Source: an uncultured Spartobacteria bacterium | GTDB lineage: Bacteria; Verrucomicrobiota; Verrucomicrobiia; Chthoniobacterales; Chthoniobacteraceae | NCBI GenBank assembly: GCA_903933715.1 | Contig: CAIZLD010000008.1 | Span: forward strand, 1-59,634 | DNA: 59,634 nt | Reading direction: 5' to 3' | Part shown: one piece after another, positions 28,126 through 37,167 of the stretch | Position numbering within the stretch: position 1 is the first letter of the stretch | How the letters are laid out: each line of letters opens with the position of its first letter | Program-made: the position numbers and the translations under genes | The notes under the pieces: model-generated | Databases searched by the model: none | What the model saw: the letters and a program-made list of their open reading frames with translations, nothing else | Told to the model about the DNA's origin: nothing

Positions 28126-28130
28126 AATGT

Positions 28131-28448
28131 CTAACGGCCGGTATTGGCGGTAATCCACTGGAGGTAATCGCCGTGCCCTTGCGAAGGGGTAAACGCGATG
28201 ATCTCGGGCACTTCGTAGGGGTGCAATTCTTTGAGCCGGGTCGCCAATTGCGGGTACTGCTCGTCGGTGGTTTTGAAAAAAGCGACGACTTCCACGCTCG
28301 TTTCAATGACCCCTTTCCACCAATAGATCGATTCCGCGCCGGGAATCAGGTTCGCGCAGGCGGCGCATTGTTCCTCAACCAGAGTGCGGGCGATCCGGTG
28401 GGCGGTTTCGGCGTCAGGAAATGAGCTCAGGACAAGGAGTGCATTCAT
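28131..28448 (-). CDS. cutA: Divalent-cation tolerance protein CutA
   Basis: CutA (105 aa, usual length) is a small trimeric ferredoxin-like-fold protein linked to copper and other divalent cation tolerance. Conserved blocks are VEEQCAACANLIPGAESIYWWKG and ELHPYEVPEIIAF, then YLQWI near the C terminus. The frame is open upstream to 28538, but family members start at the MNALLVLSSFPD methionine (28448), with GATAAGA as a weak ribosome-binding site. Confidence 0.95.
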   Translation of the reverse strand: MNALLVLSSFPDAETAHRIARTLVEEQCAACANLIPGAESIYWWKGVIETSVEVVAFFKTTDEQYPQLATRLKELHPYEVPEIIAFTPSQGHGDYLQWITANTGR

Positions 28449-28613
28449 CGTTTTCTTATCGTTTGCAGAGAGGATGATGGAGGTTAATCCCGGCCCCGAG
28501 GTTTTGGAAAATGCAAAAAACCGATCCCGCGCCCCCATTTTTTTCTGGTTTCATTCCGTAAGACCGAGCTACTTTCCGCCTTCCGCGCATTGGGCTCGGA
28601 AGCACTGAACTGA

Positions 28614-29843
28614 ATGGAACATTCAAATTACAATCCAGAATCCGTTGGAATCGAGGCGGTCCGCCCGCCCCAGGAAAAAAAGAACCCGGCGCACCTTCCG
28701 GCTATTGATGGTCTGCGTGGGCTGGCCGCCATGATGGTGGTTTTTTTCCACGCTTGGGGCATGAACGGTTTTTTGCTATTCCCGCAGTTCAGCCTATTTG
28801 GAGTCGCCATCCCGGTTTACAAGCTGTTCACCCCTGGGTATAGCGGGGTTTATCTCTTTTTTGTTTTGAGCGGATTTTGTCTGAGCTACCCGTTCCTGGC
28901 CAACCCGGGGCGCAAGGATGACTGGCCGGGATATGCGCTGAACCGGGTTCGCCGCATTTTGCCGCCGTATCTGATCTCATTTGTCATCCTTTTCCTTATC
29001 GGTCAATGGCTTCACCAATGGCAGGTTTTGCCTGGGGAAAAATTCCTGTTCGAGCCGTTTAAGACCAACCGATTCATCAAAGAACTGTTCCTGATTCAAA
29101 AAAGCCGTGTCTGCGCTTCCTACTGGACGCTGGTGCTGGAATGGCGCTGGTATCTCTTGTTCCCCGCGCTGCTTATTCTGGCCCGGCGCGTTTCCCCGGC
29201 GATCGTGGTGGCCGTCCTCTATGTGATTGCCTATTTCGCACAAAAGCCCTTTTTCTCCGGTCCACTGCACAATGCCACCTTCCTGCCGTTGGTCACTCTT
29301 TTGCCGGTATTCGCCTTTGGCATCTGGGCCGCGCATCTGACGGCCCGGCCTCGTGAACGGCTGCAGCGCTGGGAACGCGGCCTCCTCAAAGGGCCGCTTT
29401 GGGGGCTTGTTGCCGGCTTATTCTGGGCGGTGTTGCTGTCTCCTTCCGTCCGCCCGGGCGAAACGATAAAACTGGCAACTCTCTGGCAGCTATTGCAGCC
29501 GATGGGAGTTCAACCTCCGAGCTGGGTTGGCTCGTCGTTTGAATTTGCGATCGTATGGGGGCCGCTCTACTTCTTCCTGATGCTGGCCGCGCTCAATCAT
29601 CCGGGATTGCGGCGGATTTTTGGCTCAAAGCCTTTTGTGAAGCTGGGCATGGTTTCCTACTCGATTTACCTGTTGCAGGAGCCGGTGATCCGCGCGGGAC
29701 ACTACTTCATTGATCGGCCGGAACACGGCCCGCTCAGGCTTCTCGCCCACCATTACCTATTAACCCCGGCTCTCTGCGTCCTCGCCGGTTGGGCGTTTTA
29801 TTACATTGGCGAACGCCCGTTCCTCAAGCGGTCCAAACGCTAG
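28614..29843 (+). CDS. Acyltransferase 3 family integral membrane protein
   Basis: The 409-residue protein has about ten hydrophobic segments. It begins, after a short soluble N terminus, with LPAIDGLRGLAAMMVVFFHAW, the signature of the acyltransferase-3 (OafA/YrhL) family with its essential histidine. The RxxR-type loop is at NRVRRILPPYL. These enzymes acetylate or otherwise acylate surface polysaccharides, peptidoglycan or lipids; the acceptor cannot be told. The TAG stop coincides with the edge of repeat element D. Confidence 0.92.
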   Translation: MEHSNYNPESVGIEAVRPPQEKKNPAHLPAIDGLRGLAAMMVVFFHAWGMNGFLLFPQFSLFGVAIPVYKLFTPGYSGVYLFFVLSGFCLSYPFLANPGRKDDWPGYALNRVRRILPPYLISFVILFLIGQWLHQWQVLPGEKFLFEPFKTNRFIKELFLIQKSRVCASYWTLVLEWRWYLLFPALLILARRVSPAIVVAVLYVIAYFAQKPFFSGPLHNATFLPLVTLLPVFAFGIWAAHLTARPRERLQRWERGLLKGPLWGLVAGLFWAVLLSPSVRPGETIKLATLWQLLQPMGVQPPSWVGSSFEFAIVWGPLYFFLMLAALNHPGLRRIFGSKPFVKLGMVSYSIYLLQEPVIRAGHYFIDRPEHGPLRLLAHHYLLTPALCVLAGWAFYYIGERPFLKRSKR

Positions 29844-30102
29844 GCTGAATCGACATTCGAAAGCCGCCGCAACCCGGAGGGTTGCCAGCGAATAGCCGGT
29901 GGTTGAGCGTTAGCGACACCACCGGATGAGGTGTTGGAAAGAATTCACCCCAAAGGGGTGGCAGCGCCATCGCCTCGTTTTCTGCCACCCCTTTGGGGTG
30001 AGGCGCGGTTTTGCATGACCGGTGGTGTCGCTAACGCTCAACCACCGGCTATGGGCTTCAAACCCTTTGGGTTTGGCTCGATCTGAATGTCGATTCAGCC
30101 TA
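29841..30102. repeat. Nested palindromic repeat element, copy D (best preserved)
   Basis: The 262 bp element has perfect 16 bp terminal repeats GGCTGAATCGACATTC (29843-29858) and its complement (30085-30100), flanked by TA on both sides. Perfect 32 bp arms lie at 29894-29925 and 30019-30050, and perfect 19 bp arms at 29946-29964 and 29982-30000. Both convergent neighbours stop at its edges: acyltransferase TAG at 29841-29843, and the DUF1622 gene TAG (minus strand) at 30100-30102. The core between the 32 bp arms is in the opposite orientation to that of copy B relative to the outer part. Confidence 0.95.
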
Positions 30103-30504
30103 GCCGTTGGCGGAAGGGGGCAGCTTTGATTGTTTTTGCCATGGCCAACTGCCCTCAATCTCCAACTGGAGCGAGGTGCTCAAAAAGGTCCGGATCAGGA
30201 CGATCGCGCCCAGCACGACCACATTGGGAAGGGTGGGGGAGACGGCAACCGTTCGGATAATGTCGCCCGCCACCAGGAATTCGAGCCCGAGCAAAATCGC
30301 TCTCCCCAAGGTTTGCCGGTAGAGAGTGTAAGCGTTCGGTTGCGCCCTACGGATCAAAAAAACGGCGCTGGCGTAAACGGCTCCGGCGACGATCACCGCC
30401 ACTCCCGCGGCATCAATTCCCGTTCCCACCGCTTCCATCGCCGCTTTGAAAGGCTCCACATCCCCGTTTCGGTTTTGATCGGGCGGGTGCCCGTAAATGC
30501 CCAT
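30100..30504 (-). CDS. DUF1622 family membrane protein
   Basis: The 134-residue protein has three hydrophobic segments and ends with the family's typical block: LGRAILLGLEFLVAGDIIRT, LGAIVLIRTFLSTSLQLEIEG and WPW. Function of DUF1622 is unknown. An internal ATG at 30438 would give 112 residues starting MEAVGTGIDAAG, closer to the usual family length. It would also widen the gap to the divergent dprA from 29 to 95 bp, so the true start may be there. The stop TAG is part of repeat element D. Confidence 0.85.
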   Translation of the reverse strand: MGIYGHPPDQNRNGDVEPFKAAMEAVGTGIDAAGVAVIVAGAVYASAVFLIRRAQPNAYTLYRQTLGRAILLGLEFLVAGDIIRTVAVSPTLPNVVVLGAIVLIRTFLSTSLQLEIEGSWPWQKQSKLPPSANG

Positions 30505-30533
30505 TTACTTGACGCCTGTGATAGCGTTCCCCC

Positions 30534-31628
30534 GTGACCGAAACCGAGGCATGTATCGCGCTCAACATGGTCCCCAAGCTGGGGCCGGTGCGGTTGCGCC
30601 GTTTGCTGGAGGTTTTTGAGACACCCCAGCGCATTCTGTTGGCCAAATCGCACGAATTGCGGGGCGTGGAAGGGATCGGGCCGGAGATTGCCGATGCCAT
30701 TGCACATTGGGAAAGGCATGTCGATCTCGCCGCCGAACTCGCCCGCATTGCCGATTTTGGCGCGCACGTCATTACCCAGGCTGACGCGGTTTATCCTCCG
30801 CTCCTACGGGAGATTCATAATCCTCCCATTGTGCTCTACGTCTGGGGCGAGCTATTGGAGCAGGACCGCCATGCCATCAGCATCGTCGGGAGCCGCAAGA
30901 CCAGCCATTACGGTTTGGAGTGCGCCAAAAAACTTTCCTACCAGCTTGCGTATGCGGGGTTGACGGTGGTCAGTGGAATGGCGCGGGGGATCGACACCGC
31001 CGCCCATCAGGGGGCGCTCGCCGCCAAGGGCCGGACGGTCGCGGTCCTCGGGTCGGGCCTGGGCTGCTTGTATCCACCGGAGAATCAGGCGCTGGCGGAA
31101 AAAATTGCCACTTCGGGAGCGGTTGTGACCGAGTTCCCGATGAGCGTCGCCCCCGACACCCAGACTTTCCCCCAGCGCAACCGCATCGTGAGCGGTTGGA
31201 GCGACGGGCTCTTGGTGATCGAGGCCGGGTTGAAGAGCGGCGCGTTGATCACCGCCGGGCAAGCCGCAGAGCAAGGCCGGTCCCTTTACGTCGTCCCCGG
31301 CCCGATTGACCGCTCCACCTCGATGGGCTCCAATCGACTCATTCAAGAGGGAGCCAAACTGGTCATGGGGGCAGGGGATATTCTCGACGATCTGCAAATT
31401 TTGCTGCCGCAAAAAACGCAATTGGAGCCGACCCCGGCACGGGCAATCCAGCTCAACGACACCGAACGGGCCGTTTATGAATCGATCCGTGAGACCGAAA
31501 CCGCCATTGATGCGATCATTATGAAATCCGGTTTGCCACCGGGGGCGGTCTCCTCTACGTTGTTTGCCCTCGAAATGAAGCGGTTGGTCAAACAGCTTCC
31601 GGGTCAGCACTTTGTGAAATTACTTTAA
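30534..31628 (+). CDS. dprA: DNA processing protein DprA
   Basis: DprA (364 aa) loads RecA onto incoming single-stranded DNA during natural transformation. An N-terminal helix-hairpin-helix/SAM-like region (about 1-75) is followed by the Rossmann-like DprA domain with SIVGSRKTSHYGLE, VVSGMARGIDTAAHQGAL, AVLGSGLGCLYPPEN and FPQRNRIVSGWSDGLLVIEAG. The C-terminal winged helix is about residues 300-360. The GTG start at 30534 is used; an ATG at 30567 would delete part of the first helices. The TAA overlaps the topoisomerase ATG (TAATG). Confidence 0.96.
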   Translation: MTETEACIALNMVPKLGPVRLRRLLEVFETPQRILLAKSHELRGVEGIGPEIADAIAHWERHVDLAAELARIADFGAHVITQADAVYPPLLREIHNPPIVLYVWGELLEQDRHAISIVGSRKTSHYGLECAKKLSYQLAYAGLTVVSGMARGIDTAAHQGALAAKGRTVAVLGSGLGCLYPPENQALAEKIATSGAVVTEFPMSVAPDTQTFPQRNRIVSGWSDGLLVIEAGLKSGALITAGQAAEQGRSLYVVPGPIDRSTSMGSNRLIQEGAKLVMGAGDILDDLQILLPQKTQLEPTPARAIQLNDTERAVYESIRETETAIDAIIMKSGLPPGAVSSTLFALEMKRLVKQLPGQHFVKLL

Positions 31629-34135
31629 TGGGTAAAAAACTGGTTATCGCGGAAAAACCGAGCGTCGCAGGCGACCTGGCTCGCGCGTTGGGAAAATTCA
31701 AGAAAGAAGGCGACTTTTACGAAAACGATGAGTTTGTCATCGCTTCCGCAATCGGTCACCTGCTGGAACTCTGCGTGCCGGAAGGGTTGGAGCCCAAGCG
31801 CGGTAAATGGGACATCAAAAACCTGCCCATTTTGCCCCAGGAATTCGCGCTGGCCCCCACCGACAGCAAAACCGAGACCCGCTTCAAGCTCCTCAAGCGG
31901 CTGATGAAACGGGCCGATGTTGACAGCCTTATCAATGCGTGCGATGCCGGGCGCGAAGGGGAGCTGATTTTCCGCAATCTGGTCCAGATGGCCAAAGTCA
32001 AGAAGCCGATCGAGCGCCTCTGGCTTCAGTCGATGACCCAGGATGCCATCCGGAACGCCTTCCGCAATCTTCGCAGCGATGAGGAAATGCAACCGCTGGC
32101 CGCCGCCGCCGTCTGCCGGTCGGAAAGCGACTGGCTGGTCGGCATCAACGCCACCCGGGGCATGACGTGGTTCAACTCCAAGCAGGGCGGATTCCGCCTC
32201 ACCACCGCCGGGCGCGTGCAAACCCCCACGCTGGCCATTTTGGTCGAGCGAGAGGAGAAGATTCGCGCCTTCAAACCGCGCACCTACTTTGAACTGTTTG
32301 GCACGTTTGAAGTCAAAGCCGGGGAATACCTGGGCCGCTGGTTTGACGAAAAATTCAAGAAATCCGACGACGATACCCTCAAGGCTGAACGGATCTGGAC
32401 CCGTGAAGAGGCCGAAGCCCTCCAGGCCAAGTGCCAGGGCAAACCGGGCGTTGTCACTGAGGAAAAGAAGGCGACCAGCCAGATCGCCCCGCAACTGTAC
32501 GACCTGACCACCCTCCAGCGCGAAGCCAACGGACGCTTTGGGTTCAGCGCCAAGACCACGTTGCAGATCGCCCAGGCGCTCTACGAAAAACACAAGGCGC
32601 TCACCTATCCCCGAACCGATTCACGCTACCTGCCCGAGGATTATATTGGAACTGTGAAGCGGGTCATGTCGGAGTTCCCGGAGGCGAGCCTCGCCGTCCA
32701 TGCCCAAAAAGCGCTGGATAACGCCTGGATTCACCCCAATAAGCGCATCTTCAACAGCGCCAAAGTCACCGACCACAACGCCATCATCCCGACCGGCGTC
32801 GAGCCCAAAAACTTGAGCGAGGCGGAAACCAAAATCTTCCGCCTGGTTTCCCAGCGCTTTATCGCGGTCTTTTTCCCGGCCGCCCAGTTTGAAGTCACCA
32901 CCCGCATCACCCGGGTGGAAAACGAGCCGTTCAAAACCGAGGGCAAAATCATCAAAGACCCAGGTTGGATGGCCGTCTACGGCAAAGAAGCTGCCACCGA
33001 CGAAGGCGGGCAAGCGATTGTCCCCGTGATCCCCGGCGAACCGGCCGCAACCCGCGAACTGGTGGTCAAGGAAAGCGAGACCAAGCCGCCAGCGCGATTT
33101 AACGAAGCCACGTTGCTCTCCGCAATGGAAGGGGCGGGCAAACTCGTCGATGACGAGGAATTGCGCGAGGCGATGAGCGCCCGCGGCCTGGGCACCCCGG
33201 CCACCCGTGCCGCCGTCATTGAAGGGTTGGTCTATCAAGATTACATCCTGCGCCAGGGCCGCGAATTGATGGCCACCCAGAAAGGGATTTCGCTCATCAC
33301 CGGCTTGCGCGGGATCGGCGTTGAAACGTTGACTCGGCCCGAAATGACCGGTGAATGGGAGTTCAAGCTCAAGCAGATGGAGCAAAATACCCTCCCGCGT
33401 GAGGAGTTCATGCGCCAAATCCGGGAACTGACTCAGCATCTCGTCGAAAAAATCCGCAACGGCGGCGAACCGCCCGAAGGCGCATTCGAAAACCTGGATG
33501 CCACTTGTCCCAAATGCGGTGCGCACCCGCTCAAGCAGGATTACCGCACCTATCGTTGCACGCAATGCGACTACGTTTTTTGGAAAACCTTGGCCGGACG
33601 CGAATTTTCGCCCGAGGAAGTGCAACTGTTGTTGACGGAACGCAAGCTCGGGCCGCTCGAAGGGTTCCGTTCCAAAATGGGCCGCGCCTTCAAAGCCAGC
33701 CTCGCGCTCGACGAAGAACACAAAGCCAAGTTTGAGTTCGAGAAAAAAGAAGAGGATGCCGTTCCCGCCGACTTGAGCGGGCTGCCGATCGTGGGCGAGT
33801 GCCCGGTCTGCAAAAAAGCGCCCGTGCGCGAAACCGAAACCGCTTACGTTTGCGAACGCACGCTGGCCAAGGAATGCACTTTCCGCATGGGTCGGCAAAT
33901 CCTAAAGCGGGAGATTTCAGTGGATGCGGCCCGCAAATTGATCGAGACCGGCAAGACCGATCTCATCACGAAATTCATCTCGTCCAAAACCAACCGTCCC
34001 TTCGATGCTTTCCTGAAGCTGGAGAAGGGGAAAGTCGGCTTTGAGTTTCCGCCGCGTGAGGCAAAAGCCGGAGCGAAGGGTGGGCGCGGACGTTTTGCCA
34101 AGCGCACCCCGGCCAAGACGGACGGAGCGGCTTAA
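31628..34135 (+). CDS. topB: Type IA DNA topoisomerase, topoisomerase III (TopB)-like
   Basis: The 835-residue enzyme starts KKLVIAEKPSVAGDLARALG, the TOPRIM signature of topoisomerase III rather than the VIVESPAKA of TopA. Further blocks are NACDAGREGELIFR, CRSESDWLVGINATRGMT, GRVQTPTLAIL, the active-site region LTYPRTDSRYLP (Tyr nucleophile), and GLGTPATRAAVIEGL. From about residue 600 come a four-cysteine zinc motif (CPKCGAH..CTQCDY) and a second C-terminal repeat module (CPVCKK...CTFRMG), ending in a basic glycine-rich tail. It is coupled to dprA by a one-base overlap. TopA is the usual dprA neighbour in many bacteria, so this position is of interest. The symbol is less certain than the family. 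Confidence 0.88.
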   Translation: MGKKLVIAEKPSVAGDLARALGKFKKEGDFYENDEFVIASAIGHLLELCVPEGLEPKRGKWDIKNLPILPQEFALAPTDSKTETRFKLLKRLMKRADVDSLINACDAGREGELIFRNLVQMAKVKKPIERLWLQSMTQDAIRNAFRNLRSDEEMQPLAAAAVCRSESDWLVGINATRGMTWFNSKQGGFRLTTAGRVQTPTLAILVEREEKIRAFKPRTYFELFGTFEVKAGEYLGRWFDEKFKKSDDDTLKAERIWTREEAEALQAKCQGKPGVVTEEKKATSQIAPQLYDLTTLQREANGRFGFSAKTTLQIAQALYEKHKALTYPRTDSRYLPEDYIGTVKRVMSEFPEASLAVHAQKALDNAWIHPNKRIFNSAKVTDHNAIIPTGVEPKNLSEAETKIFRLVSQRFIAVFFPAAQFEVTTRITRVENEPFKTEGKIIKDPGWMAVYGKEAATDEGGQAIVPVIPGEPAATRELVVKESETKPPARFNEATLLSAMEGAGKLVDDEELREAMSARGLGTPATRAAVIEGLVYQDYILRQGRELMATQKGISLITGLRGIGVETLTRPEMTGEWEFKLKQMEQNTLPREEFMRQIRELTQHLVEKIRNGGEPPEGAFENLDATCPKCGAHPLKQDYRTYRCTQCDYVFWKTLAGREFSPEEVQLLLTERKLGPLEGFRSKMGRAFKASLALDEEHKAKFEFEKKEEDAVPADLSGLPIVGECPVCKKAPVRETETAYVCERTLAKECTFRMGRQILKREISVDAARKLIETGKTDLITKFISSKTNRPFDAFLKLEKGKVGFEFPPREAKAGAKGGRGRFAKRTPAKTDGAA

Positions 34136-34245
34136 GCTGCCCGCTTGTTTTCAATTCTCTCGCAAAGACGCAAAGGCGCAAAGGAAAGGCAAAAGAATTC
34201 CTATTCTTGACGCTCGTTTGGCAACTCGTTCCCAAACTCTGTGAC
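34136..34245. repeat. CGCAAAGACGCAAAGG repeat and truncated lead-in copy
   Basis: Just after the topoisomerase stop lies a CTCGCAAAGACGCAAAGG repeat (from about 34157), then a truncated CTCGTTCCCAAACTCTGTG fragment related to the tandem unit that follows. No coding sequence is seen. Confidence 0.65.
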
Positions 34246-34725
34246 CTCGTTCCCAATCTCCAGATTGGGAACGCACTTGTCTTGGAAACTCTGTTTCCCT
34301 CGCGCTTGCAATGGCTCCGGGCGCATCGGTTGATCCGAGCCTTACGAAACGGAGTTTCGCAGACAATGGCATTCCCAAACAGAGTTTGGGAACGAGGTAA
34401 AAAAGGCGCAAAGGCTTAAAGGAGAGGAGCTCTTTTGCCTTTCCTTTGCGCCTTTGCGTCTTTGCGAGAAATAAAGTCCATTCCTTTGTTCTCGTTCCCA
34501 ATCTCCTGATTGGGAACGCACTTGTCTTGGAAACTCTGTTTCCCCTCGCGCTTGCAATGGCTCCGGGCGCATCGGTTGATCCGAGCCTTACGAAACGGAG
34601 TTTCGCAGACAATGGCATTCCCAAACAGAGTTTGGGAACGAGGTAAAAAAGGCGCAATGCCTTAAAGGAGAGGAGCTCTTTTGCCTTTCCTTTGCGCCTT
34701 TGCGAGAAATAAAGTCCATTCCTTG
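34246..34725. repeat. Two tandem copies of a 245-bp repeat
   Basis: Unit 1 (34246-34490) and unit 2 (34491-34725) are almost identical, with a period of 245 bp. Each opens with the hairpin TTCCCAATCT-CC-AGATTGGGAA (last base pairs vary), contains CGAAAC-GGA-GTTTCG, and has outer arms CTCGTTCCCAA and TTGGGAACGAG. A GCCTTTCCTTTGCGCC stretch, complementary to the CGCAAAGG family, closes each unit. Differences are single bases plus one lost GTCTTTGCG at the end of unit 2. The region fills the 603 bp gap between the convergent topB and prc genes; frames across it are not genes. Confidence 0.92.
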
Positions 34726-34738
34726 CTTGGATCGGATT

Positions 34739-37036
34739 TTACTGCACCGTGCGGGCTGTGTTTTGCGTATTTTGCATTTTGCGCAAATCAATCAAATCGC
34801 CCGCGATATTCAGCGTTTCGGCCCGGATCGGATCGACCACCGGTGCGTTCTCGTTGTCCATCGCTTCAGAGTCTTCTTCGTCCGGATCGGTGTCATCGGC
34901 TGGCTTGACCAGATCAGCATTTTTCTTGGCGACTTTGCCGGCTTTTTTCCCCTCTTCAGCAGAAGTTGAATCGTTCGGTTTTTTACTGGCGGGGTCTTGG
35001 GCAACCCATTGATCGAGATTCTTCTTCGTGCCATCGTTTTTGGCCAGCTCCAGTTCCGGTTTTTCGGCGTTGTCGAGCGTGACGGCGTAGACCTTCATCT
35101 CGGCAGGCTTGGAGCGTTTGCTGCGTTCAGCGATCCGTTTTTCGCGCGCCGCCTTTTGCTTGGCGATCTCGTTGCGCCGGGTTTGCTCGTTCAGCGAGAC
35201 TTTGTTGCCGTCGAGGGTCTCTTTAAGCCGCGCGATATCGTCGTTGATGTAACTGAACTCCGGGTTAGTGGAGATGCGGTTGCTGGAGCGGCTGCGCAGT
35301 TCGTCCAAAAAGAGCGGTTGATGGAGCGACTTGGAGAACTCCGCCGGAGGAACCTCGTCATACGGGAGTGGGCCTTTGAGCGCGGATTCGCCGATGTCGT
35401 CGCGGTCCCACAACGAGGGAAGCACGATGTCGGAATTAACCCCGCGGAATTGGGTGGACCCCCCGGCCACGCGATAGAATTTCTGGATCGTCAATTTAAG
35501 CGCCCCAGCCTCTCCGCCGGACCCGCTCAAAAATTGGACGAACCGATCCACCGGCAGCAGTTGCTGGACGGTTCCTTTCCCAAAGGTGTGCTGGTCGCCC
35601 ACGATGATGGCGCGGCCATAGTCTTGTAATGCCCCGGCAAAAATCTCGCTGGCGGAGGCGCTCAATCGGCTGGTGAGGACGACGAGCGGGCCATCATAGG
35701 TGACCGGGGCATTGTCTTCAGCATTAAGAACGTCGATTTTGCCGTTGGCATCTTTGACCTGCACCACCGGCCCTTTTTTGATGAAAAGGCCGGTCAGTCT
35801 CGTGGCTTCGGCGAGGTAGCCGCCGCCGTTGCGCCGGATGTCGATCACGAGTGCCTGAATGTTTTCCTTCTTAAGCCGGACGAGGAGTTTGCTGACATCA
35901 TCGGTCGTGCTTTTGGGATGGGGTCCGTCCATGTCACCGTAAAAGCCGGGCAGGGTGATCCAGCCGATCCGCTGAGCAGCGCCGCCGTTGAGATCCGGTT
36001 TTTCAATAATGAACGCTTTGGCTTCCTGGTCTTTGATTTTGACCTCCTCGCGGAGAATGGTGATCTCCTTGCGAACGCTCGGGTCGGATGCATGCGACGG
36101 GATCACCATCAGGCGAACTTTGGTCCCTTTTTTACCCCGGATCATGGAGACGACTTTATCGAGCTTCATGTCGATCACTTCGACATACGGTTTGTCTCCC
36201 TGCGCGACGGCGGTGACCCGGTCGCCCACTTTGAGGTGCCCCTCTTTTTCAGCCGGTCCGCCGACCACCAGTTCCATGATCTTCGTGTACCCGTCGTCGC
36301 TTTTCTTGAGCACGGCTCCGATACCGACGAGCGAGAGCTTCATCTGGACCAGGAAATTCTGGTACTCATCCTTGCTCATGTATTCGGAATGCGGATCGTA
36401 AGTCTGGGCCAGGGCGGTGAGGAACTGATCCACGGCATCGCGGCTGGTCTGTTCCTGAACGCTGTGGAGAAACTGGTCATACCGGCGCGTCACCACTTTG
36501 ATGGGCGGCTCAATGTTTTTTTTGGCCAGCTTCAAGGCAAGTAGTTCGCTTTCGAGCCGGTCGTGCCAGAGTTGGTCGGCCTCGGCTTCATTCTTGGGCC
36601 AGGGAGACTTTTGCCGGTTGACCATGACGGTGCGGTCGCTCTTGAACTTGAATTTTTCATTCGCCAGCCATTGTTTGACTTTGGCGACGCGTTCTTCGGC
36701 CCGTTTTTTGTAGAGGTCGAAAATCTCGTAGGCTGGGGTCGGGTTGCCGAGCAGAATATCGTCGTCGAGAGCGTCGCCATATTTGGCGGCAAACGCGTCG
36801 AGGTCTTCTTGGGTAAAGACGAGGTGCCCGTAATCGAGGTTCTCCAGGTATAGATGGAGGAGTTTGAGGGAAATCTCGTTATCGAGCTTGTGACGGCTGT
36901 AATGGCCCTGCTCCATTAACCGCCCCACGGAAATCGTGATCTGGGAAGGGTTGATCTCCGCAGCCGCGTTGAGATAAGACGCGGAGACGATGAAAAGGAT
37001 CGCAACAAGGGCGCGGAGGTATCGGAGCAATTTCAT
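34739..37036 (-). CDS. prc: Tail-specific C-terminal processing protease (Prc, S41 family)
   Basis: The 765-residue periplasmic protease begins with a signal peptide (MKLLRYLRALVAILFIVSA, cleavage near NAAAE). Then come an N-terminal helical domain (about 30-230), a PDZ domain (about 240-330, with GIGAVLKKSDDGYTKI and GGPAEKEGHLKVGDRV) and the S41 core. The core has RRNGGGYLAEATRLTGLF, catalytic serine in LSASASEIFAGALQ and lysine in TFGKGTVQQLLPVD. A C-terminal DUF3340-like region ends in an acidic tail (DDTDPDEEDSEAMDNEN). The frame is open for 25 codons further upstream, but only the 37036 start gives a proper signal peptide. Prc degrades misfolded and lipoprotein substrates and trims peptidoglycan enzymes. 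Confidence 0.94.
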   Translation of the reverse strand: MKLLRYLRALVAILFIVSASYLNAAAEINPSQITISVGRLMEQGHYSRHKLDNEISLKLLHLYLENLDYGHLVFTQEDLDAFAAKYGDALDDDILLGNPTPAYEIFDLYKKRAEERVAKVKQWLANEKFKFKSDRTVMVNRQKSPWPKNEAEADQLWHDRLESELLALKLAKKNIEPPIKVVTRRYDQFLHSVQEQTSRDAVDQFLTALAQTYDPHSEYMSKDEYQNFLVQMKLSLVGIGAVLKKSDDGYTKIMELVVGGPAEKEGHLKVGDRVTAVAQGDKPYVEVIDMKLDKVVSMIRGKKGTKVRLMVIPSHASDPSVRKEITILREEVKIKDQEAKAFIIEKPDLNGGAAQRIGWITLPGFYGDMDGPHPKSTTDDVSKLLVRLKKENIQALVIDIRRNGGGYLAEATRLTGLFIKKGPVVQVKDANGKIDVLNAEDNAPVTYDGPLVVLTSRLSASASEIFAGALQDYGRAIIVGDQHTFGKGTVQQLLPVDRFVQFLSGSGGEAGALKLTIQKFYRVAGGSTQFRGVNSDIVLPSLWDRDDIGESALKGPLPYDEVPPAEFSKSLHQPLFLDELRSRSSNRISTNPEFSYINDDIARLKETLDGNKVSLNEQTRRNEIAKQKAAREKRIAERSKRSKPAEMKVYAVTLDNAEKPELELAKNDGTKKNLDQWVAQDPASKKPNDSTSAEEGKKAGKVAKKNADLVKPADDTDPDEEDSEAMDNENAPVVDPIRAETLNIAGDLIDLRKMQNTQNTARTVQ

Positions 37037-37167
37037 GTATTTCGGGTGCGTTGTGTCAATCAATGCGGTTGTGGAGAAGTTCGCAATCCTTTTTGCCAAA
37101 AAAGGGAGCATACATTGAAATCAGGCTTGCGTCGCTTGGAAAATTGCCGTCACCTCCACTTCCAGCC

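Noticed and set aside
34246-34725. CRISPR or attachment-site duplication
   Set aside because: The unit is 245 bp, only two copies, with internal hairpins; no integrase, cas gene or tRNA end is nearby.
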